This document shows, in pieces, positions 37,138-46,500 of a DNA stretch of 64,000 nucleotides (the stretch's first letter is position 1; every line of letters begins with the position of its first letter). The notes beneath the pieces were generated by a model. It searched no databases. It was given only the letters and a program-made list of their open reading frames with translations, and was not told the DNA's origin. Both the position numbers and the translations under genes were made by a program. The stretch comes from Siphonobacter sp. BAB-5405. GTDB lineage: Bacteria > Bacteroidota > Bacteroidia > Cytophagales > Spirosomataceae. Location of the stretch: positions 1-64,000 of the forward strand of contig NZ_NJAG01000010.1 of assembly GCF_002872335.1 (NCBI RefSeq), read 5' to 3'.

Positions 37138-37176
37138 AAAAGAGAGGCGTTCCGAACTTCGGAACGCCTCTCTTTT
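37138..37176. terminator. Bidirectional terminator, DUF5009 gene / T9SS cargo gene
   Basis: Arms 37138-37156 and 37158-37176 are perfect inverted copies (19 bp; AAAAGAGAGGCGTTCCG outer part), with A and T tracts on both sides. A very strong hairpin. Confidence 0.95.
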
Positions 37177-37197
37177 AGAAATAGAATAGCAACAGCT

Positions 37198-38709
37198 TTA
37201 TGGAATAGCCACTTTCACTGTTGAATTTTGAGAAGCATTTTCCAGACGAATCAGGTACAGACCTGCCCCGAGGGAAGCCGCGGAAAACTCAACCGGGTTC
37301 GTACCTTTCTGTAGCGATACCGCTTTTGAACTAAGCTTACGGCCGGACAGATCGACGAGTGATACAGTAGCCTGGTCGGAGAGTTGATCATCGCCGTATT
37401 TGACAAAAGCTTTTACCGTACGGCCGGGTTCTACCGTTGCGTACAGCTCAATGCCCAGGTAGCCTTCCAGTTTCACCGAACGAACGGGACTATAAGTAAA
37501 GCTTCCGTCCAGATCGACCTGCTTGAGGCGGTAGTAATGAATGCTGGCCGGACTCAGTCCGTCGTGCGTAAATGTATAACTCGTGCGGGCGTAAGTCGTT
37601 CCCTGACCCTTCAGCTGCCCAACTGTTTCGTACTGCTGAGCGTTGATGGAGTGTTGTACTTCGAAAAAGGCGTTATTCTTTTCCCCCGCAGTAACCCAAT
37701 CCAGAGCCGCTTTCTGATTATCTACGGCTTTTGCGGTAAACGCTGCCAGTGATACCGGCAGTGCTCCGGAGCTACTACCAATGGCCAGAGCGGTAATGGT
37801 GGAGCTATTAGCCGGAATGATACCTTGCAGCGTGCTGTTTTCCGTATTACCCGTTGCCGAAGGACCACTGCTTAGCGATACCCACTGCGAACCGTTCCAA
37901 CCCACCAGTCGCAGGCTTTCAGTACCTGCGAACGCACTCAGATCCGGAATGGAAACTGTAATGGTCAGAGGAGATGAGCTGGGAGTAACGGTAATCCAGT
38001 CCCAGAAACCAGCTGCCGCAATGGCCTGAATGGCGTTTTCTTTAGCCGAAGTATTCGCAGGCTGACTGGTATTCCAGGCCGTACTGAAATGGGAGTTGGC
38101 ACTCGGAGCTGACATTTTCAGGGTGCGAAGGTCGCTACCCGAACCGACTGGAAACGTAAATTCATTGTTACCAACCTTACTGACATAGCCGTTTACGTGC
38201 CGGGCGTCTGTATTGCCGTTTTGGTACGTAGCTCCGTTCTGAAAGCGGAGGGCACCCTCTTGCCGCAGGGATCGGTTGGTTGTGGTGATGCCGTTGTTAA
38301 GCTGGGCCGAGCCATACACATTGGCCCCCTTCGTGTTCGTGATTGCGAACGTTGCTCCGTTGTTCAGAATCAGCGTATGAAAATTGGGGGCTACGGAACC
38401 ACTTACGCCCTGAACGCCGGGGGAGCCATTAGGTCCTTTAAACTCATCAGTACTACCATCGGCTAAATTAGCCTCGTAAGCATTGTCTACCCGGAGAGCC
38501 TGTGGTGACGTCTCAAAGTGTTCAAACACAGAACGGTTGCTGGCTGCGTAATTTGAGTTGGATGCGGACTTAACTTCGGTATAGGAGGAGTAATTACTTA
38601 CGTATCCCGAATTAGAGAATTTAGTACCATTGATTACTAGCTGGGCTTTGGCGGTGCCTGCTGCTAATAAACTCCCCAGAAGGAAAGCAGATAGGTAATT
38701 TTTTTTCAT
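37198..38709 (-). CDS. T9SS type A sorted surface/secreted protein
   Basis: A 503-residue protein with signal peptide MKKNYLSAFLLGSLLAAGTAKA and a C-terminal T9SS type A sorting domain (about residues 420-503: VSLVDLSGRKLSSKAVSLQKGTN and LGAGLYLIRLEN, ending in KVAIP). The N-terminal 200 residues are Asn/Ser/Gly-rich repeats of beta strands (NNGATFAITNTKGANVYGSAQ), and a fibronectin/Ig-like domain is likely at about 320-410 (PVSLAAFTAKAVDNQKAALDW). No catalytic motif seen; an adhesin or surface-matrix role is plausible. The upstream gap (38710-39003) is AT-rich without a clear promoter match. Confidence 0.82.
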   Translation of the reverse strand: MKKNYLSAFLLGSLLAAGTAKAQLVINGTKFSNSGYVSNYSSYTEVKSASNSNYAASNRSVFEHFETSPQALRVDNAYEANLADGSTDEFKGPNGSPGVQGVSGSVAPNFHTLILNNGATFAITNTKGANVYGSAQLNNGITTTNRSLRQEGALRFQNGATYQNGNTDARHVNGYVSKVGNNEFTFPVGSGSDLRTLKMSAPSANSHFSTAWNTSQPANTSAKENAIQAIAAAGFWDWITVTPSSSPLTITVSIPDLSAFAGTESLRLVGWNGSQWVSLSSGPSATGNTENSTLQGIIPANSSTITALAIGSSSGALPVSLAAFTAKAVDNQKAALDWVTAGEKNNAFFEVQHSINAQQYETVGQLKGQGTTYARTSYTFTHDGLSPASIHYYRLKQVDLDGSFTYSPVRSVKLEGYLGIELYATVEPGRTVKAFVKYGDDQLSDQATVSLVDLSGRKLSSKAVSLQKGTNPVEFSAASLGAGLYLIRLENASQNSTVKVAIP

Positions 38710-39003
38710 AGAAGACGAATTGATTGTTCGAATAGCCGGTCTTAATCGTCATTAATGAGTGGCTAAGCAAAAATTGAAGGCAATATACGGAGCAATGGCT
38801 GGCTAGCAAGCATTAGCGTATATAAAAATTTGTGTATACGTTTTAAGTGATAATTCGCGGTTCCTGGTTAATTATCAGAACCTTACTGTCAGTTTTTTGA
38901 GTTATTTTATATATACGTTCTCATTAGATCAGAAACATTTGAACTGCTAGTTAGGCAATAAACGGAACACTATTGACATTGGAATGATTTTAAGTTTATA
39001 TAC

Positions 39004-39426
39004 TTAATCATGCGGAGCAAGCCACGAAAAGGGTTCTGCCGGAATGTTTCGAAAAATCCAGAATAAACAAATGACGATCAGGATCCCAATAATGATTCGG
39101 GGATTACGATAAGCCTGCGGCATCGTCTCGTAACCCGTTCCGTGAAAATGCGTGCGAACGCTGAGCACAAAGCCCAGACTCACGTACGGAATCATCAACA
39201 ATAACAAGGCATTGTAGCGGAAAGCTTCCCGAATGTTGCCGTGCAGAAGTTGGTGTAACGCCCGCTGAGCCCCACAGCCCGGGCAGTGTAATCCCGTATA
39301 CTGCCGGAATAAACAGGGTGGGAAAAAAGCGTGTTCAACGGGGTTGAATTCATAATACAGAAAGGCGACGGCTATGGTCATAGCCGCCACCATCCAGTAT
39401 AAAAAAAGTCGTAAGGCAGGAGCCAT
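39004..39426 (-). CDS. DUF2752 membrane protein
   Basis: A 140-residue protein with about three membrane helices. The DUF2752 signature is clear: PCLFRQYTGLHCPGCGAQRA then LLHGNIREAFRYNALLLL. The paired Cys residues may bind a metal or form a disulfide; function unknown. The start lies 3 bases after the stop of the adjacent CD225 gene, so the two are surely cotranscribed. A short palindrome (TTAAGT/ACTTAA, 38990-39007) overlaps its stop. Confidence 0.88.
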   Translation of the reverse strand: MAPALRLFLYWMVAAMTIAVAFLYYEFNPVEHAFFPPCLFRQYTGLHCPGCGAQRALHQLLHGNIREAFRYNALLLLMIPYVSLGFVLSVRTHFHGTGYETMPQAYRNPRIIIGILIVICLFWIFRNIPAEPFSWLAPHD

Positions 39427-39429
39427 TCG

Positions 39430-39732
39430 TTAATAGGTATTAGGTACGCCTCCGGTTCGCATCGTACTGGTGATCAGGGCTCCGTAGAATACCATAAGGA
39501 TAATCCAGGCGATAACCCCCACGGCCAGCGGAACCAGCGTCCAGAGTTTGGCCTGACGGGCGTCATTATCGGCACCCGCGTAATCACCTAAATTATACTT
39601 GGTTTCCACCCGGGCGGCGTAAACAACTCCCACAACACCCAGATAGTTACAGCAGAAAAGCGTGACCAGGATAGCGGGTACCAGCCAGTTGTACGGTTTG
39701 GGAGGAGCCATGTAGGAGGGGGTATTTTCCAT
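39430..39732 (-). CDS. CD225/dispanin family membrane protein (copy B)
   Basis: A 100-residue two-helix protein of the CD225 (dispanin, IFITM-like) family. After a short Pro-rich head come NWLVPAILVTLFCCNYLGVVGVV (helix 1 with the Cys pair), the signature loop ARVETKYNLGDYAGADNDARQAKLW, and helix 2 (LVPLAVGVIAWIILMVF). Eukaryotic members (IFITM) alter membrane fusion; the bacterial role is unknown. It is flanked by a second CD225 gene and DUF2752. Confidence 0.87.
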   Translation of the reverse strand: MENTPSYMAPPKPYNWLVPAILVTLFCCNYLGVVGVVYAARVETKYNLGDYAGADNDARQAKLWTLVPLAVGVIAWIILMVFYGALITSTMRTGGVPNTY

Positions 39733-39833
39733 AAAAATACAGAGGAAAGAAGAAGCGTTAGCGGAGATTAAAAGTGAGGCAGCGAGCGTTCGAAAAGTAG
39801 GCAGGTACCCCTTGACAGTTGGCTCGTTTTGGG

Positions 39834-40187
39834 TTACATGCTGTAATTATAATTATCCTGCATTTGTTTGAACATCAGCCCTCCGTACAAGAAGAAAGAG
39901 ATAATATTCAAAATAACACCCAGAGCTACCAGACCGGCCGTTACGTAAAACATAATTTTGGCCGTATTGGCAGAACTTTCCGCTCCGGCGTAGTCGCCCG
40001 CGTTGTATTTCGTGTCGACTTGCGTCGAGAATACGATGCCAATGACGCCGGTAATCGCATTAACCCCGCAGCAGCAAAAGAGGCCCACAACCGTCGCAAC
40101 GATATTTTCAGTAAGCCAGTTTTTGGGTTTTAGAGGCGTAGCTGGGTTGAGCCCTGGGTTGGGCGGAAAAGGAGGGGTAATACTCAT
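39834..40187 (-). CDS. CD225/dispanin family membrane protein (copy A)
   Basis: A 117-residue paralogue of the next gene, with a Pro-rich N-terminus (MSITPPFPPNPGLNPATP), helix 1 containing CCCG (VGLFCCCGVNAITGVIGIVF), the loop STQVDTKYNAGDYAGAESSANTAK and helix 2. It is the first gene of the small cluster, with 101 bases before copy B. Sequence similarity between the two is moderate, so the duplication is not recent. Confidence 0.87.
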   Translation of the reverse strand: MSITPPFPPNPGLNPATPLKPKNWLTENIVATVVGLFCCCGVNAITGVIGIVFSTQVDTKYNAGDYAGAESSANTAKIMFYVTAGLVALGVILNIISFFLYGGLMFKQMQDNYNYSM

Positions 40188-40272
40188 GCATAGATAGGTT
40201 TAGTGGTGAACATCAATCAATAAGCAATAATAAGGAAATTCTGAAACAAACAGCGGTACCTAAAACAAAGAA

Positions 40273-40296
40273 ACCGCTCCGGTAAACCAGAGCGGT
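40273..40296 (-). terminator. Terminator after the aminotransferase operon
   Basis: Arms ACCGCTC (40273-40279) and GAGCGGT (40290-40296) pair. On the minus strand the hairpin is followed by TTTCTTTGTTTT. It ends the SusC-SusD-lipoprotein-aminotransferase transcript. Confidence 0.6.
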
Positions 40297-40318
40297 AACA
40301 GATAGAAGAAGAGGTTGA

Positions 40319-41443
40319 TCAGGCTAATGTACCGAAGGCTTCGCCAAAGGTTTTCATTTCATCCAGTGTACCCATCGAAACGCGGCACCAGTGTTGTCCG
40401 GCAAACTCCCAGCTTTTGAGTGCTACGCCTTTCTGGGCCATTTTTTCCACGAAGCTTTTACCCTCCGTTTTGATGGGAAAGAGTACGAAATTTGCCGACG
40501 AGGGCAGATAGTCGTATCCTTTGTCTTTCAGCGTTTTGTAGAGATATTCTTTCGATTCGAGACATTTGGCTTTCGAGTAGGTCAGAAAATCCGTATCCAT
40601 GTAACTGGCAATGGCTCCTTTCACGGAGGTGGCCGACATACTGCCGCCGCCCGTACAGAATTTGTTGATTTCCCGAAGCGTATCGGGTTGGCCAATCAGA
40701 TAGCCGATGCGTAAACCGGCAAAACCGTGAATTTTGGAAAAGGTGCGGGCAATGAGTACGTTATGTCCTTTCTTGACCAGTTCGGTCATGCTGCTGGCTT
40801 TAGGGTCAGCCGCGTAATCCATGTACGCTTCGTCAATGAACAGCGGTTTCTTCTTGGAGAGGTCTTCGCAAAAAGCCGTCATTTTTGAAGCATCTTCCAG
40901 AATACCCGTTGGATTATTCGGATTGCAGAGGTAAACGAGCGACGTTTTATCGTTGACTGCCGCCGCCATGCCGTTGAAATCGTACGTGAAATCCTTCGTC
41001 AGCGGCGTTTTTTTGAATTCGGCTCCCAGGGCCAGGGCCGTCCGCAACAGTTGCATGTAGGTCGGGTCACCGCCTACGATATTGGTAGCGGCTCCGCCTT
41101 TTAGGGTGTAATGAATGCCGGAAGCCATCAGTAACTCGCCCGAACCGGCTCCGAGCAGGACGTGGGCTTCGCTGACGCCGTTTTCCCGGGCAATCATTTT
41201 TTTAAAGGTCATGATCGACTCGCGGGGGTACATCCAGCCACTCGAAATCGCTTCGGCTATCGCTTTCTGAGCTTTGGCAGAGGGCCCGTACGGATTTTCA
41301 TTCGACATCAAACGGGCTTTGATGGGCAGGCCCGCCAGCTTGGGCAGTCCGACGGCTGCGGCTTCGGCGGGTCGCCAGAAATCAGGTACGCTTGCTCCGG
41401 CAACGGCCAAGGCCCCGGATTTAAGCCAGTTACGACGGTTCAT
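40319..41443 (-). CDS. Tat-exported HisC-like PLP aminotransferase
   Basis: A 374-residue fold-type I PLP enzyme closest in pattern to histidinol-phosphate aminotransferases. N-terminal twin-arginine signal (NRRNWLKSGALAVAGASV). Then SNENPYGPS (substrate arm, residues 47-55), LGAGSGELL, CNPNNPTG (173-180, conserved Asn), IDEAY (Asp binds the PLP ring nitrogen), the PLP lysine K237 in TFSKIHG, R245 in LRIGY, and a C-terminal Arg in WCRVSMGT. The cofactor must be inserted before export, which explains the Tat route. It is the last gene of a Sus-type operon, 41 bases after the lipoprotein gene; an amino-compound substrate is inferred, not shown. Confidence 0.86.
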   Translation of the reverse strand: MNRRNWLKSGALAVAGASVPDFWRPAEAAAVGLPKLAGLPIKARLMSNENPYGPSAKAQKAIAEAISSGWMYPRESIMTFKKMIARENGVSEAHVLLGAGSGELLMASGIHYTLKGGAATNIVGGDPTYMQLLRTALALGAEFKKTPLTKDFTYDFNGMAAAVNDKTSLVYLCNPNNPTGILEDASKMTAFCEDLSKKKPLFIDEAYMDYAADPKASSMTELVKKGHNVLIARTFSKIHGFAGLRIGYLIGQPDTLREINKFCTGGGSMSATSVKGAIASYMDTDFLTYSKAKCLESKEYLYKTLKDKGYDYLPSSANFVLFPIKTEGKSFVEKMAQKGVALKSWEFAGQHWCRVSMGTLDEMKTFGEAFGTLA

Positions 41444-41484
41444 GGATGCTGCGTTTAGTGGTTATGAATCGATTCAAAAAGGCA

Positions 41485-41979
41485 TTAACGAACAGATACA
41501 GAAGAAAATCGGGTAAAGGCCACGCCATTCACCGCACCCGTCCAGGACAACCGTATGATCTGTCCTTTATAGTACTTGAGGGGCGGGTTGGCGTAGTTCG
41601 GCACCAGACCCAGTTCAGCCCAGGTTTTCGTAAGGGTAAGCGTACCGGAAGCATCCGTAGTACCCTCACCCAGGGCGGTGCCGTCGCGTTTCAACAGCTT
41701 GACATTCAGATTCGGTACGGGAATGGAGTCAATGCCCTTGGTATGATCCAGAATATTGGTTTTATCGAGCTTCAGTACCCGGATTTTCAGAGCCAGTGGA
41801 GCCGTACTGTCGGAAGGCACGTTCGGTTCCGTAGCAAAATCCGTCTGATAGGTTGCATTCACGATTTGAACCAGAGCGGGGGCCACTTCCCGGGGAACAA
41901 AAGGATCTTCGGCCTTTTCGCAGGCGGTAATGAAACCTAAACAGGCAAGCAAGGCCAGGGGCGTCAGTATGTTCTTCAT
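41485..41979 (-). CDS. Small Sus-operon lipoprotein, function unknown
   Basis: A 164-residue lipoprotein (signal LALLACLGFITAC, Cys20). The mature part is beta-rich, with one Ig- or carrier-like repeat (NVKLLKRDGTALGEGTTDASGTLTLTKTW, residues about 98-126). It lies 49 bases after susD and 41 before the aminotransferase, all on one strand. It could be a surface-exposed binding accessory (SusE/F position), but it is much shorter than SusE or SusF. I do not recognise a family. Confidence 0.65.
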   Translation of the reverse strand: MKNILTPLALLACLGFITACEKAEDPFVPREVAPALVQIVNATYQTDFATEPNVPSDSTAPLALKIRVLKLDKTNILDHTKGIDSIPVPNLNVKLLKRDGTALGEGTTDASGTLTLTKTWAELGLVPNYANPPLKYYKGQIIRLSWTGAVNGVAFTRFSSVSVR

Positions 41980-42028
41980 GGAATCCTTAAGTGCTTAGAT
42001 GGACAATAGGAAAACGGGGTACGTCCCG

Positions 42029-43507
42029 CTATTTTTCGGCCCACCAGAGTTTGGTTTTGAAATCGTCTGTACCACCGTTGAGGCTGATGCCCTCTTTCAT
42101 ATTCGTTGCGTTGAGGGAAGCTTCCGAGCCGGGATAGGGGAGTCGCGTGGGGAGTACGCCGTCGTTGGCAAAAACCGAACGCGGGTCTTTGGCCGGGAAT
42201 ACGGGCAGCCCCGTCCGACGCCATTCCGCCCAGGCTTCGACGCCGTTCGCAAAGAGACAAATCCATTTCTGATCCAGAATTTTTTCCCGGGTTACCGTAC
42301 CCACCGTCGTAAAATAGGAAGCCGGGGCCGTTACGCCGTACTGCGTCATGGAGGCGTTAACTCCTTTTTCGAAGTACTCTTTCGCTACCGTAGCTCCGCC
42401 TTCAATGTCTCCATCAATGGCGGCTTCGGCCAGAATGAAATTCAGTTCAGACCAAGTCATGATGACTTCCGGAGCATCGGCTTTGGTGAACGCAGTACCA
42501 ATTTTGGCGGCTCGGGCCAGATACGTCGTCGCAATGGCGTCGGGTAGTCCGTTGGGTACGCCCAGCCAGACGCCCCCCTGCTGACTCCCGTATACACCCA
42601 GACGCGGATCATTCAGGGCGACCAGCTTATCGACCAGCGTTTGGGAAAGATTCCAGTCCGTCCGACTACCCCAGATCATCGTTTCGTTCCACTCATTGTT
42701 GGACGGACGCGATGTGGTGGTTTTCAGACTGGCATTGTCATCGTTACTGGTGAAAATGGGATACGTCGTCGGGTCGCTCAGAATTTCCTTCATAATGGCC
42801 CGCGATTCGGCGGGTTTCTTGGCCGCTTGCCGGTTGGCCAGTCGTAAACGAAGGGAATTCGCAAACTTTTTCCATTTCAGCACACTGCCGTTGTAGACGA
42901 TATCGCCGGCAATGGCTGGGCCAGTTACCGATAGTTTTTCATTGGCCGTTTTCAAGTCCGCCAGCATTTGCGTATACACCTGCTCCTGAGCGTCGTACTT
43001 GGGCGTCAGTACGGGAGCATCCGTACCGCCCTGCAAGGCCTGCGAGTACGGAATGGCACCGAACGTATCCGTGAGCACCGAAAACACCCAGGTACGCATG
43101 ACCAGAGCTACACCGTAGTAGTTAGCGTGGGGGTTGCTGCCTTTTTCATCCGTGATGGTCAGAATGCGTTGAAGGTTGAGCTGTGAATCGTTGAAGAACG
43201 ACTGCCAGTTGTTAAGCATCAAGGCCTGCGAAGCCTCGTAGTTATCGCCTTCGTTGGAATAAATGTTGCGGCCCAAGTGCTGAATCCAGAGTTCGGCGGC
43301 GTCGAGGTTGAGTCGCTCGAAACGCGTATTGCTGCCCCAGTACCGGTCAATGGATTTTTCCAGAGCGTAGGTCAGCAAATACTGTGGAGATACGCTGGTC
43401 GGACTGTTGGGATTGTCGTTTACCGAATCGAAGCTACCCGTGCAGCCCGAGGTCATCAGGGCCATTCCGGTGGCGAGGGCAAGCGTTTTTATCGTCAATG
43501 TTTTCAT
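42029..43507 (-). CDS. SusD/RagB family nutrient-binding lipoprotein
   Basis: A 492-residue lid protein of a SusC/SusD complex, probably of the SusD-like_2 type. Lipoprotein signal LALATGMALMTSGC (Cys22). The family opening NDNPNSPTSVSPQYLLTYALE, the helical repeat core (YYGVALVMRTWVFSVLTDTFGAIPYSQAL) and the late WSELNFILAEAAIDG are present. It starts 45 bases after the susC stop. Such subgroup members often pair with SusC systems for peptides or small molecules rather than glycans; this is only suggestive. Confidence 0.9.
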   Translation of the reverse strand: MKTLTIKTLALATGMALMTSGCTGSFDSVNDNPNSPTSVSPQYLLTYALEKSIDRYWGSNTRFERLNLDAAELWIQHLGRNIYSNEGDNYEASQALMLNNWQSFFNDSQLNLQRILTITDEKGSNPHANYYGVALVMRTWVFSVLTDTFGAIPYSQALQGGTDAPVLTPKYDAQEQVYTQMLADLKTANEKLSVTGPAIAGDIVYNGSVLKWKKFANSLRLRLANRQAAKKPAESRAIMKEILSDPTTYPIFTSNDDNASLKTTTSRPSNNEWNETMIWGSRTDWNLSQTLVDKLVALNDPRLGVYGSQQGGVWLGVPNGLPDAIATTYLARAAKIGTAFTKADAPEVIMTWSELNFILAEAAIDGDIEGGATVAKEYFEKGVNASMTQYGVTAPASYFTTVGTVTREKILDQKWICLFANGVEAWAEWRRTGLPVFPAKDPRSVFANDGVLPTRLPYPGSEASLNATNMKEGISLNGGTDDFKTKLWWAEK

Positions 43508-43552
43508 TCGTCAGGGAATAATGTTGATCAGAATAAAAGCTCTTTTCCGGCG

Positions 43553-46500
43553 TTAGAAACCCAGGCTCAGGTTGAAACCCATGCTGCGGGAAGAGGGAAG
43601 TTCGCCGTAGCCAAAACCCTGAGCATTACCGCCATTGGCGTCAATTTCGGGATCGGCGTGGGGATGGTTTTTGAACAACATGGCCACGTTCCGTCCTACC
43701 ACTGAAATCTTGGCCGATTGCAGTCGCAATCGTTTGATGAAAGCCGAGGGAATCTGGTAGCCCAGCGACACTTCCCGTAACTTCACGTAGGAAGCATCGA
43801 AAATGGCCGCTTCGTGGTAGTTACGCGGGTTGTTGTAGCCGTAATACTGATTGGCCGAAACGATGGTTGAGTTTGGCGTGAAAGTGTACGCACCTTCGGC
43901 ACTGCGGACGGCGGCTACGCCCTTTCCAATGACGCCTTCTTCCCGCCCAAGGGCCGTTTCGGCGTACTGGCCCGTCCAGCGGGCGTTGGCCGTGCCTTCG
44001 TCGTACATATCGCCGCCAATCTTCGCGTCGATGAGAGCGGATAGGATGAGACCTTTGTAGGAAAAGGTGTTCGAGAAACCACCCATCCAGTCGGGTTGTA
44101 CGTTACCCAGAATTTTCTGCGTAGTCGATTTGACGGGTAATCCGTTCGTGAGTACCAACTGACCCGCGTATTGACCCGTTGGATCATAGTACGCGGCTGC
44201 GGGATCACTGCTTTGTACCCGTTCGAATCCGTAGCCGTACAGCGTTCCGTAGGGTTGGCCCGCCCGGGCTTCGAGGGTCAGACCCCGCCGTTCGTTGATA
44301 ACCAGATTATTGAGTACACCGGGTAACAGTTCCAGTACGGTATTGCGGTTACGGGCAAAGTTCAGAGCTACGTCCCAGGTAAACCCATTGTCGAGTTTGA
44401 CAGGCGTACCCGTCAGGCTGATTTCCAGACCCCGGTTCCGCATTTTTCCGATGTTCTGAATGGCACTGTTATAGCCCGTTGCCTTCGAGAGCTGAACGGG
44501 AATGATCTGATCTTTCGTCGTCTGACTGTAATAGGTAACGTCCAGACCGAGTTTGCCCCGGAAGAAGCGAGCCTCCAGACCTACTTCCTGACCCGTTGTG
44601 ATTTCGGGCTTCAGGGTGGGATTGGGTTTACGGGTTGGTACGTAAAATTCGGGTAGGGAGCCGTTCCAGGAAGTTCCGGCAGTATACACTTCGGCCAGTC
44701 CGTAGGGATCCGTATCGTTACCCACCTGAGCCAGACTGCCGCGTACTTTCAAAAACGAAAGGACGTTGTTTTTTAAACTGGGTACCAGATCCGAAACTAC
44801 CGCACTCAGAGCCGCCGAAGGGTAGAAATAACTGCGGTTGTTTGAGGGCAGGGTCGATGACCAGTCGTTTCGGGCGGTTACATCCAGAAAGAGCATATTC
44901 TGCCAGCCAAAATTCACGGCTCCGAATACCGACTGACTTTCCTTGCGTTCGATGGCACTGGCTACGGTGTTCTGCGTGGCAATGGAGTTCGATAGGTTAT
45001 AGACGCCATCAATCACCAGCTGACCCACGTTGGTATAATTGCGTTTGTAGTAGTTGGTACGCAGCAGAGCACCCGCCGTAGCATTAATTGAGAACGCTTC
45101 CGTGATGTCTTTTTTGTAAGTCAACAGAACGTCAGTATTGGTTTCCTGCCGACGGAGTACTTCCTCGTTATAGGCTCCGTACGAGCGGGCACCGTTCCGG
45201 ACGCGTTCGAAATTACTGACGGCAATGACGGTCTGCGTCCAGAGGTCCGTACCCGAGCGAAGCGTCAGCGTCAGATCATCGAGGATTTTGTAATTCAGAG
45301 CAATGTTTCCGACGAGGCGATCTCGCGTATCCGACGTGGGCAACATTTCCTGACTGTAGTAGGGATTCGTAAAGAAGGTATGCTGCCAGTTTGGTGGATC
45401 CGTATCACCGGGGGGCTGAATGTGCACGTTGGTATAGCTCCGCCAGTCGCGTAATTTATTCCAGTCGGTTTGTCGGTGCGACCAGATAAACTCCTGACCT
45501 CCCGTATAACCCCGATTACCCGAGCCGCTTTTGATGTACTCGGCGGAGACGTTTACGCTTAGTTTAGGGGTGAAATTGTAATGGCTATTCAGTTTATAGT
45601 TATTGCGGTGGAAATCATTGAAATACATAATGCCTTTCTGATCCAGTCGGCCTAAACCGAGACGGAAGCTTCCTTTTTCATTACCACCGGAGATAGCCAC
45701 GTTGTTGGACCAGGTACTGCCCGTCTGCCAGAAATCCCGGTAGTTGCTGGGCATGGGCGTGAGCGGAGCCACGTCCGTACCCGTCCACCACTGGCGAACT
45801 AGCCGGCCATCCAGCGGGGCACCCCAGCTTTCATCGGTTCCCTCTGTACCCGTCAGTGGAGCATTCGGACCGTAGACAGCCCGGTACTGAGCAATTTCTG
45901 CCGGATCGGTAATCGAGCCACTCCAGCCGTTGCGGTACCAGGTGCGATACCCGTTTCCACCGCCGTAGGTATTCTGAAAATTGGGTGAAATCCAGGGGCG
46001 TTCGACCGTATAGTTAGTATTCACTTCCACGCCGATTCCCTGCTGACCGGAGCCGTCTTTCGTCGTAATCAAGATCACGCCGTTGGCCGCCCGCGAACCG
46101 TACAGAGCCGAAGCCGAAGGACCTTTCAGTACCGACACGTCCTTGATGTTTTCGGGGTTAATGTCGGCAATACCACCGCCCAATCGCTTACTAAAACTTT
46201 GCTCGATGGGTACGCCATCGATGACAATGAGCGGCTGGTTGTTGTTGGTAATGGAAGAGGCACCCCGAATCTGAATCGTTGAACCCGAACCCGGTCCGGT
46301 ACCCGCCTGAATGCGTAGACCTGCTACTTTACCCGACAGGGCATTGGCCACGTTGGCGGGGCGAACTTCCGAAACGGCCTTTCCGCCAATACTTTGCTGA
46401 GCGTAACCTAGGGCCTTTTTCTCCCGTTGAATCCCCAGAGCGGTTACCACCACTTCCGTGAGCTGACCCGCTTCCGGTTTCAAATACACGTCAAGCGAAG

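Noticed and set aside
38971-39004. TTGACA and TATACT resembling a sigma-70 promoter
   Set aside because: Spacing is 20 bases, the phylum uses a different consensus, and it would point antisense into the DUF2752 gene.
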